From assembly GCF_013155125.1 (NCBI RefSeq), contig NZ_CP053564.1, positions 1,867,501-1,931,500 on the forward strand: a stretch of 64,000 nt of DNA, given 5' to 3'. Of this stretch, positions 50,978-59,660 are shown piece by piece; position 1 is the stretch's first letter, and each line of letters opens with the position of its first letter. Made by a program: the position numbers and the translations under genes. A model generated the notes under the pieces. It saw only the letters and a program-made list of their open reading frames with translations. It was not told the DNA's origin and did not search any database. The DNA is from Pseudonocardia broussonetiae (GTDB lineage: Bacteria > Actinomycetota > Actinomycetes > Mycobacteriales > Pseudonocardiaceae).

Positions 50978-52275
50978 CCCGGTTCACCGCGCCGGTCGTG
51001 CTCCCCTGCGACCCGGCGTGCTCGGTGCTGCGCGACGGGGTCGTCGACGTCGACGACGCCGGCCGCATCACGTTCGTCGGCCCGCGCGCGGACGCCCCGC
51101 CGACCGGTGACGCGGTGCGCGCGCTGTCCGGGGCCCTGCTGCCCGGGCTGGTCAACACGCACGCGCACACCCCGATGCTCGCGCTGCGCGGCGCCGGCGG
51201 CGACCTGCCGCTGCTGCGCTGGCTGCACGAGGTCATGTGGCCGATGGAGGCCCGCCTCACCGGCGACGACGTGCGCGTCGCGATGACCGCGGGCGGCGTC
51301 GAGATGCTGCGCACCGGCTGCACGACGAGCGTCGAGATGTACTTCCACACCCAGGCCGTGCTCGACGCCGTCGACGCCGTCGGCTCCCGCGTCCTGCTGA
51401 CGCCCGGCGTCATCGCCGCACCCGGCTGGGACCGCCTCGGCTCCTGGGAGCGGATGCGCGACGACATCTCCGCCCGGATCGACGCCGACGGGCTCGTGAA
51501 CGGGCGGGTGGAGCTCGGCTACGGCCCGCACTCGGCGTACACGCTGCCGCCCGAGGCGCTCGCCTCGATCGGCGAGCACGCGCGGGCCCGCGGCGCGCTG
51601 CTGCACGTGCACGTCGCCGAGGCGGCGGAGGAGGACGCGGCCGCCCGCGCCTCCCACGGCTCGGTCCCCGCCCTGCTCGACTCGCTCGGCGTCCTCGACG
51701 GCCGGGTCCTGGCGGCGCACTCGATCCAGCTCTCCGACGACGACATCGCGCTCTTCGGCGCGCGCGGCACCGCCGTCGCGCACTGCCCGGGCTCCAACGC
51801 CAAGCTCGCGGCCGGGGTCGCGCGGGTCACCGCGCTGCGCCGCGCCGGCGTGCGCGTCGGGCTGGGCACCGACGGGCCCGCGTCCGGCGACGACCTCGAC
51901 GTCTGGGCCGAGGCCCGCCTCGCCGGCCTCCTCGCACGCGTGACGAGCGGCGACGCCGCCGCCCTCACCGCGTCCGAGCTGCTGCTGATGGCCACCCGCG
52001 ACGGCGCCGCCGCGATCGGCCGCGACGACCTCGGAGCGCTGGAACCCGGCCGCCACGCCGACCTCGTGCACGTCGACCTCGACGACCCCGTCTTCACCGA
52101 CCCCGCCGACGACGCCCAGCTCCTGTCGAACCTCGTGTGGGCCGGCGGCTCCCGGCTCGTGCGGGACGTGTGGGTGGCCGGGGAGCAGGTCGTGGCCGAC
52201 GGCGAGCCGACGCGCGTGCGGCGGTCGGACACCACGGCCGCGATCCGCGGGGTGGCGGCGCGCCTGCGTCCCTGA
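50974..52275 (+). CDS. amidohydrolase, SAH/MTA deaminase-like
   Basis: A 433-residue metal-dependent deaminase or hydrolase of the ATZ/TRZ group. Metal ligands fit LVNTHAHTPMLALRG (HxH), LLHVHVAEA (H), AAHSIQL (H), and LGTDGPASGDDLD (D). It is most like S-adenosylhomocysteine/5'-methylthioadenosine deaminases and guanine-deaminase relatives. Substrate is not certain; the family also includes chlorohydrolases. GTG overlaps the NYN gene, so the pair is co-translated, as seen in other actinobacteria only by inference. Confidence 0.88.
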   Translation: MTRFTAPVVLPCDPACSVLRDGVVDVDDAGRITFVGPRADAPPTGDAVRALSGALLPGLVNTHAHTPMLALRGAGGDLPLLRWLHEVMWPMEARLTGDDVRVAMTAGGVEMLRTGCTTSVEMYFHTQAVLDAVDAVGSRVLLTPGVIAAPGWDRLGSWERMRDDISARIDADGLVNGRVELGYGPHSAYTLPPEALASIGEHARARGALLHVHVAEAAEEDAAARASHGSVPALLDSLGVLDGRVLAAHSIQLSDDDIALFGARGTAVAHCPGSNAKLAAGVARVTALRRAGVRVGLGTDGPASGDDLDVWAEARLAGLLARVTSGDAAALTASELLLMATRDGAAAIGRDDLGALEPGRHADLVHVDLDDPVFTDPADDAQLLSNLVWAGGSRLVRDVWVAGEQVVADGEPTRVRRSDTTAAIRGVAARLRP

Positions 52276-52474
52276 GGGGGTGCGGCCCCCGAACCCGGGC
52301 CCGGGCCCGGGACGCGCGGAGCCCCGGGACGCACGGAGGCCGGCGCCCCGCGGGGTGCACGGCGGTCCGTCGTCGCCGTTCCCCGCGGGCCACCGGCCCC
52401 TGGTCGTGCGTGCGGTCCGCTCCCCAGCCGACCGCACTGCCCCCGCCCGGCACGAACCCCGGGCGGCGGTCGTC
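52276..52474. other. 199-bp gap with a short GC hairpin
   Basis: GGGGG-TGCGG-CCCCC (52276-52290) immediately follows the amidohydrolase stop and could be a weak terminator. Next come GAACCCGGGCCCGGGCCCGG-type short repeats. Nothing coding seen. Confidence 0.5.
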
Positions 52475-52903
52475 TCAGCGGCTGCCGGCCGTCTCCAGCC
52501 GGTAGTGGTGCCGCCCGCCCTCGCGCGGCTCGACGAGCGCGTGGGCGCCGGAGTCGGTCGTCGCCGACCGGCGCCGCCGGGGCGGGCGCGTCGGCAGGAC
52601 CGGCGACGGCGCCGCGGCGGCCGCGAAGGCCTGCACCGGGATGGGCGCGGTGAGCGGGTCGCGCCGGAACTCGTCGACGGCGTCGGTGCCCCGGAGCGCG
52701 TGGCGCCGGCCGGGGACCTCGCGGCCCCGCGCCTCGCGCTCGTGCGCCGACGGCTCGACCTGGCGGCCGCGCCAGTCGACGCGGTTGAGCGCGTGGAAGA
52801 TCGGCGTCAGCACCGCGTCCTCGTCGACGGCGTGCCGCCCCGCGGCCCCGCCTCCGCGCGCGGCCGCCCGCCGCTCGCCGTAACCCCTGATCCAGTCCGA
52901 CAC
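52475..52903 (-). CDS. basic protein of unknown function
   Basis: A 142-residue protein with many Arg, Ala and Gly. It begins VSDWIRGYGERRAAARGGG and contains PIFHALNRVDWRGRQVEPSA, then a basic C-terminus with RPPRRRRSATTDSG and ends YRLETAGSR. I know no family. The GTG at 52903 has GGAGG eight bases upstream; an ATG 18 codons earlier (52957) is possible. It lies opposite the amidohydrolase. Could be nucleic-acid-binding from its charge, which is inference. Confidence 0.6.
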   Translation of the reverse strand: MSDWIRGYGERRAAARGGGAAGRHAVDEDAVLTPIFHALNRVDWRGRQVEPSAHEREARGREVPGRRHALRGTDAVDEFRRDPLTAPIPVQAFAAAAAPSPVLPTRPPRRRRSATTDSGAHALVEPREGGRHHYRLETAGSR

Positions 52904-53451
52904 ACGCCACCTCCGCTGCTCCTGCGTGCGCCGCAGTCCATCCTGCTGCCGGCCCATGACGTCTGGTCCGTTCAGCGCACTCAGACACCACAACGGGGGA
53001 CACTCGCTCGGGGAAACGGATTCCGGGCCACGGTTACAGGGCTGCGGGCCGATTACGCTCGTTCGGGTGGCCCGGGCCCCGAGAGCCACTCTTCTGAGTA
53101 GGCGAGAACGCCGCTTTTCCGCATCCCGCACCCCCGGATCGTGGAGGCCCCCGCGGGCGGGGCGGGCGATCCGGGGCGCCGCGGTCGGTCGCGGGGGGTC
53201 GGGCGCCACGAACGGGAGCTGCCGCCGCGCCCGGGCGGGGCAGGCGTCCGACCAGCGTGAAGCGGCCTGCGCACCCCGCGGGTGTCCGCCGCCGGCGGGA
53301 GTGCCGCAGGGGCGGGAACGCCGGACGGTAGCGACCGGCCACCCGTCCGGGGCAGTGGGACCGCTTTCGCCCGTCCGCTGACCGGGTTCCCGTCGACGGT
53401 GCGTGTGCGATCTCCGGTGATCGCGTGCCGAACGGCCCAGCGCGATCCCGC
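52904..53451. other. 548-bp gap without a recognised gene
   Basis: Moderately repetitive GC-rich sequence. No open frame with convincing composition and no clear RNA gene was found. A purine-rich segment CGGGGAAACGGATTCCGGGC near 53014 and a paired GGTTACAGGG/CGGGCCGATTACG region could be an RNA leader, but I cannot name a motif. Confidence 0.4.
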
Positions 53452-54288
53452 TCAGGCCGCCGCGTCGAGCTTCTCCACCGAATCCGCGTCCAGCTCGATC
53501 CCGGCCGCGGCCGCGTTCTCCTCGACGTGCGCGAGCGACGACGTCCCGGGGATCGGCAGCATCACCGACGAGCGCCGCAGCAGCCACGCCAGCGCCACCT
53601 GCGACGCCGTGGCGCCGATCCGCTCGGCGATCTCGGCGACCGGCCCGCCCGGCTCCGCGAGCCGGCCCGACGCGATCGGGAACCACGGCAGGAACCCGAC
53701 GCCGTGCTCGGTGCACCAGCGCAGGACGTCGTCGCTCGCGCGGTCGACGAGGTTGTAGCGGTTCTGCACCGTGACGACGTCGACGACCCGGTTCGCCCGC
53801 TCGATCTCCTCGACGCCGACCTCGGACAGCCCGACGGCCGCCACCTTGCCCTCGGCCTGCAGCGCGGCGAGCACGCCGAACTGCTCGTCCGCGGGGACCT
53901 GCGGGTCGATCCGGTGGAGCTGGAACAGGTCGATGCGCTCGACGCCCAGGCGGCGCAGCGACATCTCGCACTGCTGGCGCAGGTACTCCGGGCGCCCGCA
54001 CGGGTGCCACTCGCCCGGCCCGGTGCGCAGCAGCCCGGCCTTGGTGGCGACCGTCAGCCCCTCGTACGGGTGGAGTGCGCGCCGCAGCAGGTCCTCGGCG
54101 ACCTCGGGTCCGTAGGAGTCGGCGGTGTCGAACAGGTCGGTGCCGAGCTCGGCGGCCCGGCGGAGCACCGCGATCGCGGTGTCGGGGTCGGCGGGCGGGC
54201 CCCAGACGCCGGGGCCGGTGAGCTGCATGGTGCCGAAGCCGAGCCGGTTCACGGCGGGCCCGTCACCGATGCGGAAGGTGGAGGTCAT
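53452..54288 (-). CDS. aldo/keto reductase
   Basis: A 278-residue NADPH-dependent aldo/keto reductase in a TIM barrel. Catalytic tetrad pieces: D and Y in DTADSYG, K in VATKAG, H in FQLHRID. The C-terminal cofactor region is PIPGTSSLAHVEENAAAAGI. The substrate is unknown. It lies divergent from the CoA-transferase operon. Confidence 0.92.
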   Translation of the reverse strand: MTSTFRIGDGPAVNRLGFGTMQLTGPGVWGPPADPDTAIAVLRRAAELGTDLFDTADSYGPEVAEDLLRRALHPYEGLTVATKAGLLRTGPGEWHPCGRPEYLRQQCEMSLRRLGVERIDLFQLHRIDPQVPADEQFGVLAALQAEGKVAAVGLSEVGVEEIERANRVVDVVTVQNRYNLVDRASDDVLRWCTEHGVGFLPWFPIASGRLAEPGGPVAEIAERIGATASQVALAWLLRRSSVMLPIPGTSSLAHVEENAAAAGIELDADSVEKLDAAA

Positions 54289-54403
54289 CGCTCCACGTTC
54301 GCACCGTGCGCGACCGTCCCGCCGCCGATCGTGACCGGCGTCGCCGCGTCGGCGGCGTCACGCCGCGATTGCCCGGGTCCCGTGCGGGGGCTAGCGTTCC
54401 GCC

Positions 54404-55228
54404 GTGGCAAAGATCGCGTCGCCGAAGATCCAGTCCCTGCCGCACGCGGTGTCGGAGCTCGTGCACGACGGCGACGTCGTCGCGCTGGAGGGGTTCACCC
54501 ACCTCATCCCGTTCGCCGCCGGGCACGAGATCATCCGGCAGGGCCGCCGCGACCTGACGCTCGTCCGGATGACGCCCGACCTCGTCTACGACCAGCTCAT
54601 CGGCGCCGGTTGTGCGTCCAAGCTCGTGTTCTCCTGGGGCGGCAACCCCGGCGTCGGATCGCTGCACCGCATGCGCGACGCCCTGAGCACCGGCTGGCCG
54701 GCGCCGCTGACGATCGAGGAGCACAGCCACGCGGGCATGGCCAACCGCTACGTCGCCGGCGCGTCCGGGCTGCCGTTCGCGGTGCTGCGCGGCTACGCCG
54801 GCACCGAGCTGCCCGAGCACACCGACACCATCTCCACGGTCACCTGCCCGTTCACCGGCGAGGAGCTCGCCGCGGTGAAGGCCATCAACCCCGACGTCGC
54901 CGTCGTGCACGCCCAGCGCGCCGACCGCGACGGCAACGTCCAGCTCTGGGGCATCCTCGGGGTGCAGAAGGAGGCGGTGCTGTCGGCGACGCGCGCGCTG
55001 GCCACCGTCGAGGAGGTCGTCGACGAGCTGACGCCGGTACCGGGGGCGATCGTGCTGCCGGCCTGGGTGCTCGACGCCGTCGCGGTCGCCCCGCGCGGCG
55101 CCGCCCCGTCCTACGCCCACGGCTACTACGAGCGCGACAACGCCGCGTACAAGGCGTGGGACGCCACCAGCCGCGACCGCGAGTCGTTCACGACGTGGCT
55201 CAAGACCCTGCAGGAGGACGCGTCGTGA
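54404..55228 (+). CDS. pcaI: CoA-transferase subunit A (3-oxoadipate type)
   Basis: A 274-residue class I CoA-transferase alpha subunit (family of PcaI/CatI/AtoD/GctA). It contains DGDVVALEGFTHLIPFAAGHE, RMTPDLVYDQLIGAG and the repeated YVAGASGLPF; catalysis lies mostly on the beta subunit. GTG start with weak ribosome site (GCGTTCCGCC). The stop overlaps subunit B (GTGA), then an enol-lactonase-like hydrolase: this order fits the beta-ketoadipate route, but the thiolase and ring-cleavage genes are absent. Confidence 0.82.
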   Translation: MAKIASPKIQSLPHAVSELVHDGDVVALEGFTHLIPFAAGHEIIRQGRRDLTLVRMTPDLVYDQLIGAGCASKLVFSWGGNPGVGSLHRMRDALSTGWPAPLTIEEHSHAGMANRYVAGASGLPFAVLRGYAGTELPEHTDTISTVTCPFTGEELAAVKAINPDVAVVHAQRADRDGNVQLWGILGVQKEAVLSATRALATVEEVVDELTPVPGAIVLPAWVLDAVAVAPRGAAPSYAHGYYERDNAAYKAWDATSRDRESFTTWLKTLQEDAS

Positions 55229-56013
55229 GCACCCCGACGAGCACCGGCACCGGTACCACCACCTGGACCGCCGACGAGATGATGAGCGTCGCCGCGTCGC
55301 GCTCGCTGCGCGACGGGCAGTCGTGCTTCGTCGGCATCGGGCTGCCGTCGACGGCGGCGAACCTCGCGCGCCGGCTGCACGCGCCCGCGCTGGTCCTCAT
55401 CTACGAGTCCGGCACGATCGGCACCGAGCCCGACGAGCTGCCGCTCTCGATCGGCGACGGCATCCTCGTCGACTCCGCGCTGTCGGTCGTGTCGGTGCCC
55501 GAGATCTTCAACTACTGGCTCCAGCCCGGCCGGATCGACGTCGGGTTCCTCTCCGGCGCCCAGATCGACCGCTTCGGCAACATCAACACCACCGTCATCG
55601 GCGAGTACGACGAGCCGGCCGTGCGGCTGCCCGGGTCCGGCGGCGCACCGGAGATCGCGGCGTCGTGCCGCGAGGTGATCGTGGTGATGCGCCAGCGGCT
55701 GCGGGCGTTCGTCTCGCAGGTCGACTTCGTGACGTCGGTCGGGCACGGCAGCGGCCCCGGCGACCGCGCCCGCCTCGGGCTGCGCGGCGCGGGCCCGGTG
55801 CGGGTCATCACCGACCTGGGCGTGCTCGAACCCGACCCCGACTCGGCCGAGCTCGTGCTCACCGCGCTGCACACCGGCGTCACGATCGAGCAGGTGCACG
55901 CGGAGACCGGCTGGGAGCTCGAGGTCTCGCCCGACCTGCGGATCACCGCACCTCCCACCGAGCAGGAGCTCACGACGCTGCGCGGGCTGCGCACGGTGGG
56001 GTCGTCGTCGTGA
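55225..56013 (+). CDS. pcaJ: CoA-transferase subunit B (3-oxoadipate type)
   Basis: A 262-residue beta subunit. The active-site glutamate lies in the ALVLIYESGTIGTEPDELPL segment; SIGDGILVDSALSVVSVPE and GAQIDRFGNINTTVIG are family motifs. The two subunits exchange CoA from succinyl-CoA to a 3-oxoacid. The GTG overlaps pcaI; its own stop overlaps the next GTG. Confidence 0.85.
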   Translation: MSTPTSTGTGTTTWTADEMMSVAASRSLRDGQSCFVGIGLPSTAANLARRLHAPALVLIYESGTIGTEPDELPLSIGDGILVDSALSVVSVPEIFNYWLQPGRIDVGFLSGAQIDRFGNINTTVIGEYDEPAVRLPGSGGAPEIAASCREVIVVMRQRLRAFVSQVDFVTSVGHGSGPGDRARLGLRGAGPVRVITDLGVLEPDPDSAELVLTALHTGVTIEQVHAETGWELEVSPDLRITAPPTEQELTTLRGLRTVGSSS

Positions 56014-56774
56014 CCGTCGCGCTGCACCACGTCGACGAGGGTCCCCGCGACGCTCCCGCGATCGTCCTGAGCGGGTCGCTCGGCTCGACGGTCGAGATGT
56101 GGAGCCCGCAGGTCGAGCCGCTGACCGAGCGGTTCCGCGTCATCCGCGTCGACCACCGCGGCCACGGCGGGTCGCCGGTGCCGCCCGGGCCGTACACCGT
56201 CGCCGACATGGCGGGTGACGTCCTCGCACTGCTCGACGCGCTCGGGCTCGACCGCGTCGCCTACTGCGGCCTGTCGATGGGCGGCTGCGTCGGCATGGTC
56301 CTCGCGTCGGAGGCGCCGGAGCGGATCAGCGCGCTGACGCTGTGCTGCACGTCGTCGTACTGGCCCGACCCCAGCGTGTGGGTCGACCGGATCGCCGCCG
56401 TCGAGTCGGGCGGCACCGCCCCGCTCGCGGAGACGATCGTGTCGCGCTGGTTCACCCCCGGCTGGGCGGCCGAGCACCCCGACGTCGTCGCCGACGCCAT
56501 CGGGCAGGTCGCGATGACGCCCGACGACGGCTACGCGGCCTGCTGCGCCGCGCTGCGCGACTTCGACCACCGGCCGCGCCTCGGGGCGATCGCCGCCCCC
56601 ACGCTGGTGATCGCCGGCTCCGCCGACCCGTCGACGCCCGTCGAGCCGCACGCGCGCACGCTCGCCGAGGGCATCCCCGGCGCCCGTCTCGAGGTCCTCG
56701 ACGCCGCGCACCTCGCGACGATCGAGCGTTCGGAGCAGGCCACTGCGCTGATCGTCGCCAACTCGCAGGCGTGA
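56010..56774 (+). CDS. pcaD: alpha/beta hydrolase, 3-oxoadipate enol-lactonase type
   Basis: A 254-residue hydrolase. The oxyanion/nucleophile regions are VLSGSLGSTVEMW and YCGLSMGGCVGM, the acid in IAGSADPSTPVEPH and the His in DAAHLATIERSE. The SLG and GxSxGG patterns and the length match 3-oxoadipate enol-lactonase. Last gene of a coupled three-gene operon. Confidence 0.82.
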   Translation: MTVALHHVDEGPRDAPAIVLSGSLGSTVEMWSPQVEPLTERFRVIRVDHRGHGGSPVPPGPYTVADMAGDVLALLDALGLDRVAYCGLSMGGCVGMVLASEAPERISALTLCCTSSYWPDPSVWVDRIAAVESGGTAPLAETIVSRWFTPGWAAEHPDVVADAIGQVAMTPDDGYAACCAALRDFDHRPRLGAIAAPTLVIAGSADPSTPVEPHARTLAEGIPGARLEVLDAAHLATIERSEQATALIVANSQA

Positions 56775-56884
56775 CCAACCCCTCCGTTTCGACAGGTCCC
56801 TTCCGGCCTACCCTGACCGGGACGGAGGTGCCGGGGTCGACGAGGAGCTCGGGATCGTGGCGAGCTCATCGGAGGCGATCGCAC

Positions 56885-57154
56885 GTGCTGAACGACCGCG
56901 AGAGACAGGTCCTGGCCCGCATCGAGCACCACCTCGCGATCACCGATCCCGAGTTCACGCAGCTGTTCCGCGCGGCGACGCCGCGCCGGACCGCGGTCAA
57001 CCCCGTGCTGCTGCTGGTGCTCGGCATGGCGCTGATGGTGCTCGGGTCGGCCGTGATGGCCGTGCCGGTGGCCCTGCTCGGCATGGGCGTCGCGGCGAGC
57101 GCGCTGGTGGTCGCCTACCGGCAGAACGGCACCGCGGGCTTCAGTCCCGCGTAG
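56885..57154 (+). CDS. DUF3040 family small membrane protein
   Basis: An 89-residue protein with MLNDRERQVLARIEHHLAITDPEFTQLF, the typical DUF3040 N-terminus, and two hydrophobic helices (NPVLLLVLGMALMVLGSAVM; VALLGMGVAASALVVAY). Function unknown. The GTG at 56885 has GGAGG nine bases upstream. It ends convergently 16 bases from dnaB. Confidence 0.88.
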   Translation: MLNDRERQVLARIEHHLAITDPEFTQLFRAATPRRTAVNPVLLLVLGMALMVLGSAVMAVPVALLGMGVAASALVVAYRQNGTAGFSPA

Positions 57155-57170
57155 CCGCCCGCCGGCCCGC

Positions 57171-58586
57171 TCAGCCGTGGGCGAGGTCGGCGAACCGGCT
57201 GTAGTGCAGCTGGTGGGCCACCACGATCGTCGTCGTGGGCCCGTTGCGGTGCTTCGCCAGGATCAGGTCGGCCTCACCGGCCCGCGGGTCGTCGCGCTCG
57301 AAGGCGTCGGGGCGGTGCAGCAGGATCACCATGTCGGCGTCCTGCTCGATCGAGCCCGACTCGCGCAGGTCCGACAGCATCGGCCGCTTGTCGGTGCGCT
57401 GCTCGGGACCGCGGTTCAGCTGGCTCATCGCCACCACCGGCACCTCGAGCTCCTTGGCCAGCAGCTTGATCTGCCGGGAGAACTCCGAGACCTCCTGCTG
57501 CCGCGACTCGACCTTGCGGCCCGACGTCATCAGCTGCAGGTAGTCGAGGATGATCAGCTTCAGGTCGTGGCGCTGCTTGAGCCGCCGCGCCTTGGCCCGG
57601 ATCTCCATGAGCGTGAGGTTCGGCGAGTCGTCGATGAACAGCGGGGCCTCGCTGATCTCGCTCATCCGCCGGGCCATCCGCGTCCAGTCCTCGTCGCTCA
57701 TCCGGCCGGCGCGCATGTCGGCCAGCTTGATCTGCGCCTCGGCCGAGAGCAGGCGCATGACGATCTCGGACTTGCTCATCTCCAGGGAGAACACCGCGCT
57801 GGTCATGCCGTGCTTGATGGAGCAGGAGCGCGCGAAGTCGAGCCCCAGCGTGCTCTTGCCCAGACCGGGGCGCGCGGCCACGACGATCATCTGGCCAGGG
57901 TGCATGCCGTTGGTGACCTGGTCGAGGTCGGTGAACCCGGTGGGGACGCCGACCGACGCCCCGCCGCGCGAGCCGATGGCGTCGATCTCGTCCATCGTGG
58001 GCTGGAGCAGCTCCTCCAGCGCGACGTAGTCCTCGCTCGTGGAGCGGTCGCTGACGTCGTAGAGCGTGGCCTGCGCGCGGTCGACGACGTCGGCCACGTC
58101 GGCGCCCTCGGCGCCGTGGTAGCCCAGCTGCACGATCCGCGTGCCCGCGGAGACCAGGCGGCGCAGGATCGCCTTCTCGGCGACGATCTCGGCGTAGTAG
58201 GCGGCGTTGGCCGCGGTGGGCACCGTGGCGATCAGCGTGTGCAGGTACGGCGCGCCGCCGAGGCGGATGAGGTCGCCCTTGCGCTGGAGCTCGGCCGAGA
58301 CCGTGACGGCGTCGGCGGGCTCGCCGCGGCCGTAGAGGTCGAGGATCGTGTCGTAGACCGTCTGGTGCGCGGGCTTGTAGAAGTCGTCGGGCCGCAGCAC
58401 CTCGACGACGTCGGCGATGGCGTCCTTGCTCAGCAGCATCCCGCCCAGCACCGACTGCTCGGCGGTGAGGTCCTGCGGGGGCTGGCGGTCGAACGGGGAG
58501 CCCGCCGCGCCCTCGTCGGCGGCGCGCAGCGGGCGGTCGCCACCGGGGCGGCGGCCGCCGGGGGGCCGGTCGTCGGTCAGCGCCAT
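57171..58586 (-). CDS. dnaB: replicative DNA helicase DnaB
   Basis: A 471-residue hexameric helicase that unwinds DNA at the replication fork. N-terminal primase-binding domain (QDLTAEQSVLGGMLLSKDAI), RecA-like C-domain with Walker A ARPGLGKST near 238, Walker B LKLIILDYLQLMTSG, and arginine-finger region LSDLRESGSIEQDADMVI. No intein is present, unlike several mycobacterial DnaB proteins. Start ATG at 58586 gives the family N-terminus with a weak ribosome site. A perfect SOS box lies 106 bases upstream. Confidence 0.97.
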   Translation of the reverse strand: MALTDDRPPGGRRPGGDRPLRAADEGAAGSPFDRQPPQDLTAEQSVLGGMLLSKDAIADVVEVLRPDDFYKPAHQTVYDTILDLYGRGEPADAVTVSAELQRKGDLIRLGGAPYLHTLIATVPTAANAAYYAEIVAEKAILRRLVSAGTRIVQLGYHGAEGADVADVVDRAQATLYDVSDRSTSEDYVALEELLQPTMDEIDAIGSRGGASVGVPTGFTDLDQVTNGMHPGQMIVVAARPGLGKSTLGLDFARSCSIKHGMTSAVFSLEMSKSEIVMRLLSAEAQIKLADMRAGRMSDEDWTRMARRMSEISEAPLFIDDSPNLTLMEIRAKARRLKQRHDLKLIILDYLQLMTSGRKVESRQQEVSEFSRQIKLLAKELEVPVVAMSQLNRGPEQRTDKRPMLSDLRESGSIEQDADMVILLHRPDAFERDDPRAGEADLILAKHRNGPTTTIVVAHQLHYSRFADLAHG

Positions 58587-58685
58587 GCGCGGACCGCCGG
58601 TCGTGCGTCGTGCGCCGTGTGCCGCCGTGCTCCGAGTCGCCGTGCCTGCCCGAACCGGTCCATACGCAGCGTCACCCCCACTCCC

Positions 58686-58707
58686 ACTATATCGAACGAG
58701 CGTTCGA
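58686..58707 (-). promoter_or_regulatory. LexA (SOS) box and -10 element upstream of dnaB
   Basis: TCGAACGAGCGTTCGA (58692-58707) is a perfect actinobacterial LexA box. On the minus strand it is followed directly by TATAGT (58691-58686), a good -10. The arrangement places LexA over the -35/-10 spacer; the -35 is poor (GTGCGT). The transcript would start about 90 bases before dnaB. Confidence 0.75.
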
Positions 58708-58886
58708 GACGCACGGGCGACGTCCCGTCGACCCCGCGGTGAACGGTCGACGTCGCCGGGCGCCCGTCCCGAACCTGCGCGCGACGTTAGGCGCTCCGGC
58801 GCGTCGCACCTAACCGGCCTGTGCACACGTCTGGGGAGAGGTTGGGGACGGATCGGTGGATGTCCTGCACGGCGGGGGGAGCACGG

Positions 58887-58961
58887 TGTGGACAAAGTGG
58901 GGACAACTCGCCGTTGAGCGGCGTACTCGCAGCTCAGCGCCTGTTCACCGCCTGTGGACAA
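58887..58961. promoter_or_regulatory. cluster of DnaA-box-like 9-mers
   Basis: Two exact TGTGGACAA (reverse TTGTCCACA) sequences at 58887-58895 and 58953-58961 and a one-mismatch TGGGGACAA at 58898-58906 lie 300-375 bases upstream of the dnaB start. This 9-mer is the actinobacterial DnaA box. All face the same way. Possible DnaA regulation or titration site; it is not a whole origin. Confidence 0.55.
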
Positions 58962-59115
58962 CATTGTGGGCGTGTCGCGTCCGGAGCCCGTCCCGGCGTG
59001 TCGCGGTGATCCCCACCCGGCGCATACGGGCGGTCACTCGCCGACGCGGGCGCACCTTCCCGGCGCGTCGCGCCACGTCGACGAGACCGCTCCGCGCACT
59101 CCCGGGAACGACGAC

Positions 59116-59152
59116 GGGGCGGGAGCGGGGCGCTGTGCCCTGCTCCCGCCCC
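59116..59152 (-). terminator. terminator of the rpsF-ssb-rpsR-rplI operon
   Basis: GGGGCGGGAGC and its exact complement (59142-59152) flank a 15-base loop that can pair further (GGGC/GCCC). It starts 46 bases beyond the rplI stop. Confidence 0.8.
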
Positions 59153-59198
59153 GGTGACGGTGCGTGATGCCCGCCGGCGGACCGGCGGATGCCCGCTA

Positions 59199-59645
59199 CT
59201 ACTGCGCGACGACGGCCACCTGCAGCTCGGCGGTGACCTCCGGGTGCAGCCGGACCGTGACCGCGTGCGAACCCGTGGTCTTGATCTGCGGCACGTCGAC
59301 GGCACGGCGGTCGAGGGCGGGACCGCCCGCGGCGCGCACGGCGTCGACGATGTCGGCGGTCGTGACGGAGCCGAACAGCCGGCCCGAGTCGCCGGCCGAC
59401 TTCGCCTTGACGGTGACGGACAGGTCGCCCAGCTGCCCGGCGACCTCCTTGGCGTGCCCGAGGTCGCGGATCTGCCGCGCCTGCTGGGACCGCTTGATGG
59501 ACGCCACCTGCTTCTCCGCGCCGCGGGTGGCCGTGATGGCCAGCGAGCGGGGGAGCAGGTAGTTGCGGCCGTAGCCGTCCTTGACCTCGACGATGTCGCC
59601 GGGCGCGCCCAGGTTCGGGACGTCGGCGGTGAGGATGAGCTTCAT
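59199..59645 (-). CDS. rplI: ribosomal protein bL9
   Basis: A 148-residue 50S protein. MKLILTADVPNLGAPGDIVEVKDGYGRNYLLPR is the L9 N-terminal domain and signature (two pieces). The long linker helix and C-terminal domain FGSVTTADIVDAVRA follow. It lies 15 bases after rpsR in a conserved operon. Confidence 0.98.
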   Translation of the reverse strand: MKLILTADVPNLGAPGDIVEVKDGYGRNYLLPRSLAITATRGAEKQVASIKRSQQARQIRDLGHAKEVAGQLGDLSVTVKAKSAGDSGRLFGSVTTADIVDAVRAAGGPALDRRAVDVPQIKTTGSHAVTVRLHPEVTAELQVAVVAQ

Positions 59646-59660
59646 CTGGTCATGCCTCGC

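Noticed and set aside
53000..53080. Riboswitch-like purine-rich segment (CGGGGAAACGG)
   Set aside because: No downstream plus-strand gene follows and I could not match it to a known motif with paired stems.
57171..58586. Intein in DnaB
   Set aside because: The Walker A region and LILDYLQL segment are contiguous and the protein is 471 residues; there is no inserted domain.
58587..59198. Chromosomal origin of replication
   Set aside because: Only two exact DnaA boxes, no AT-rich unwinding tract, and dnaA/dnaN are not here.
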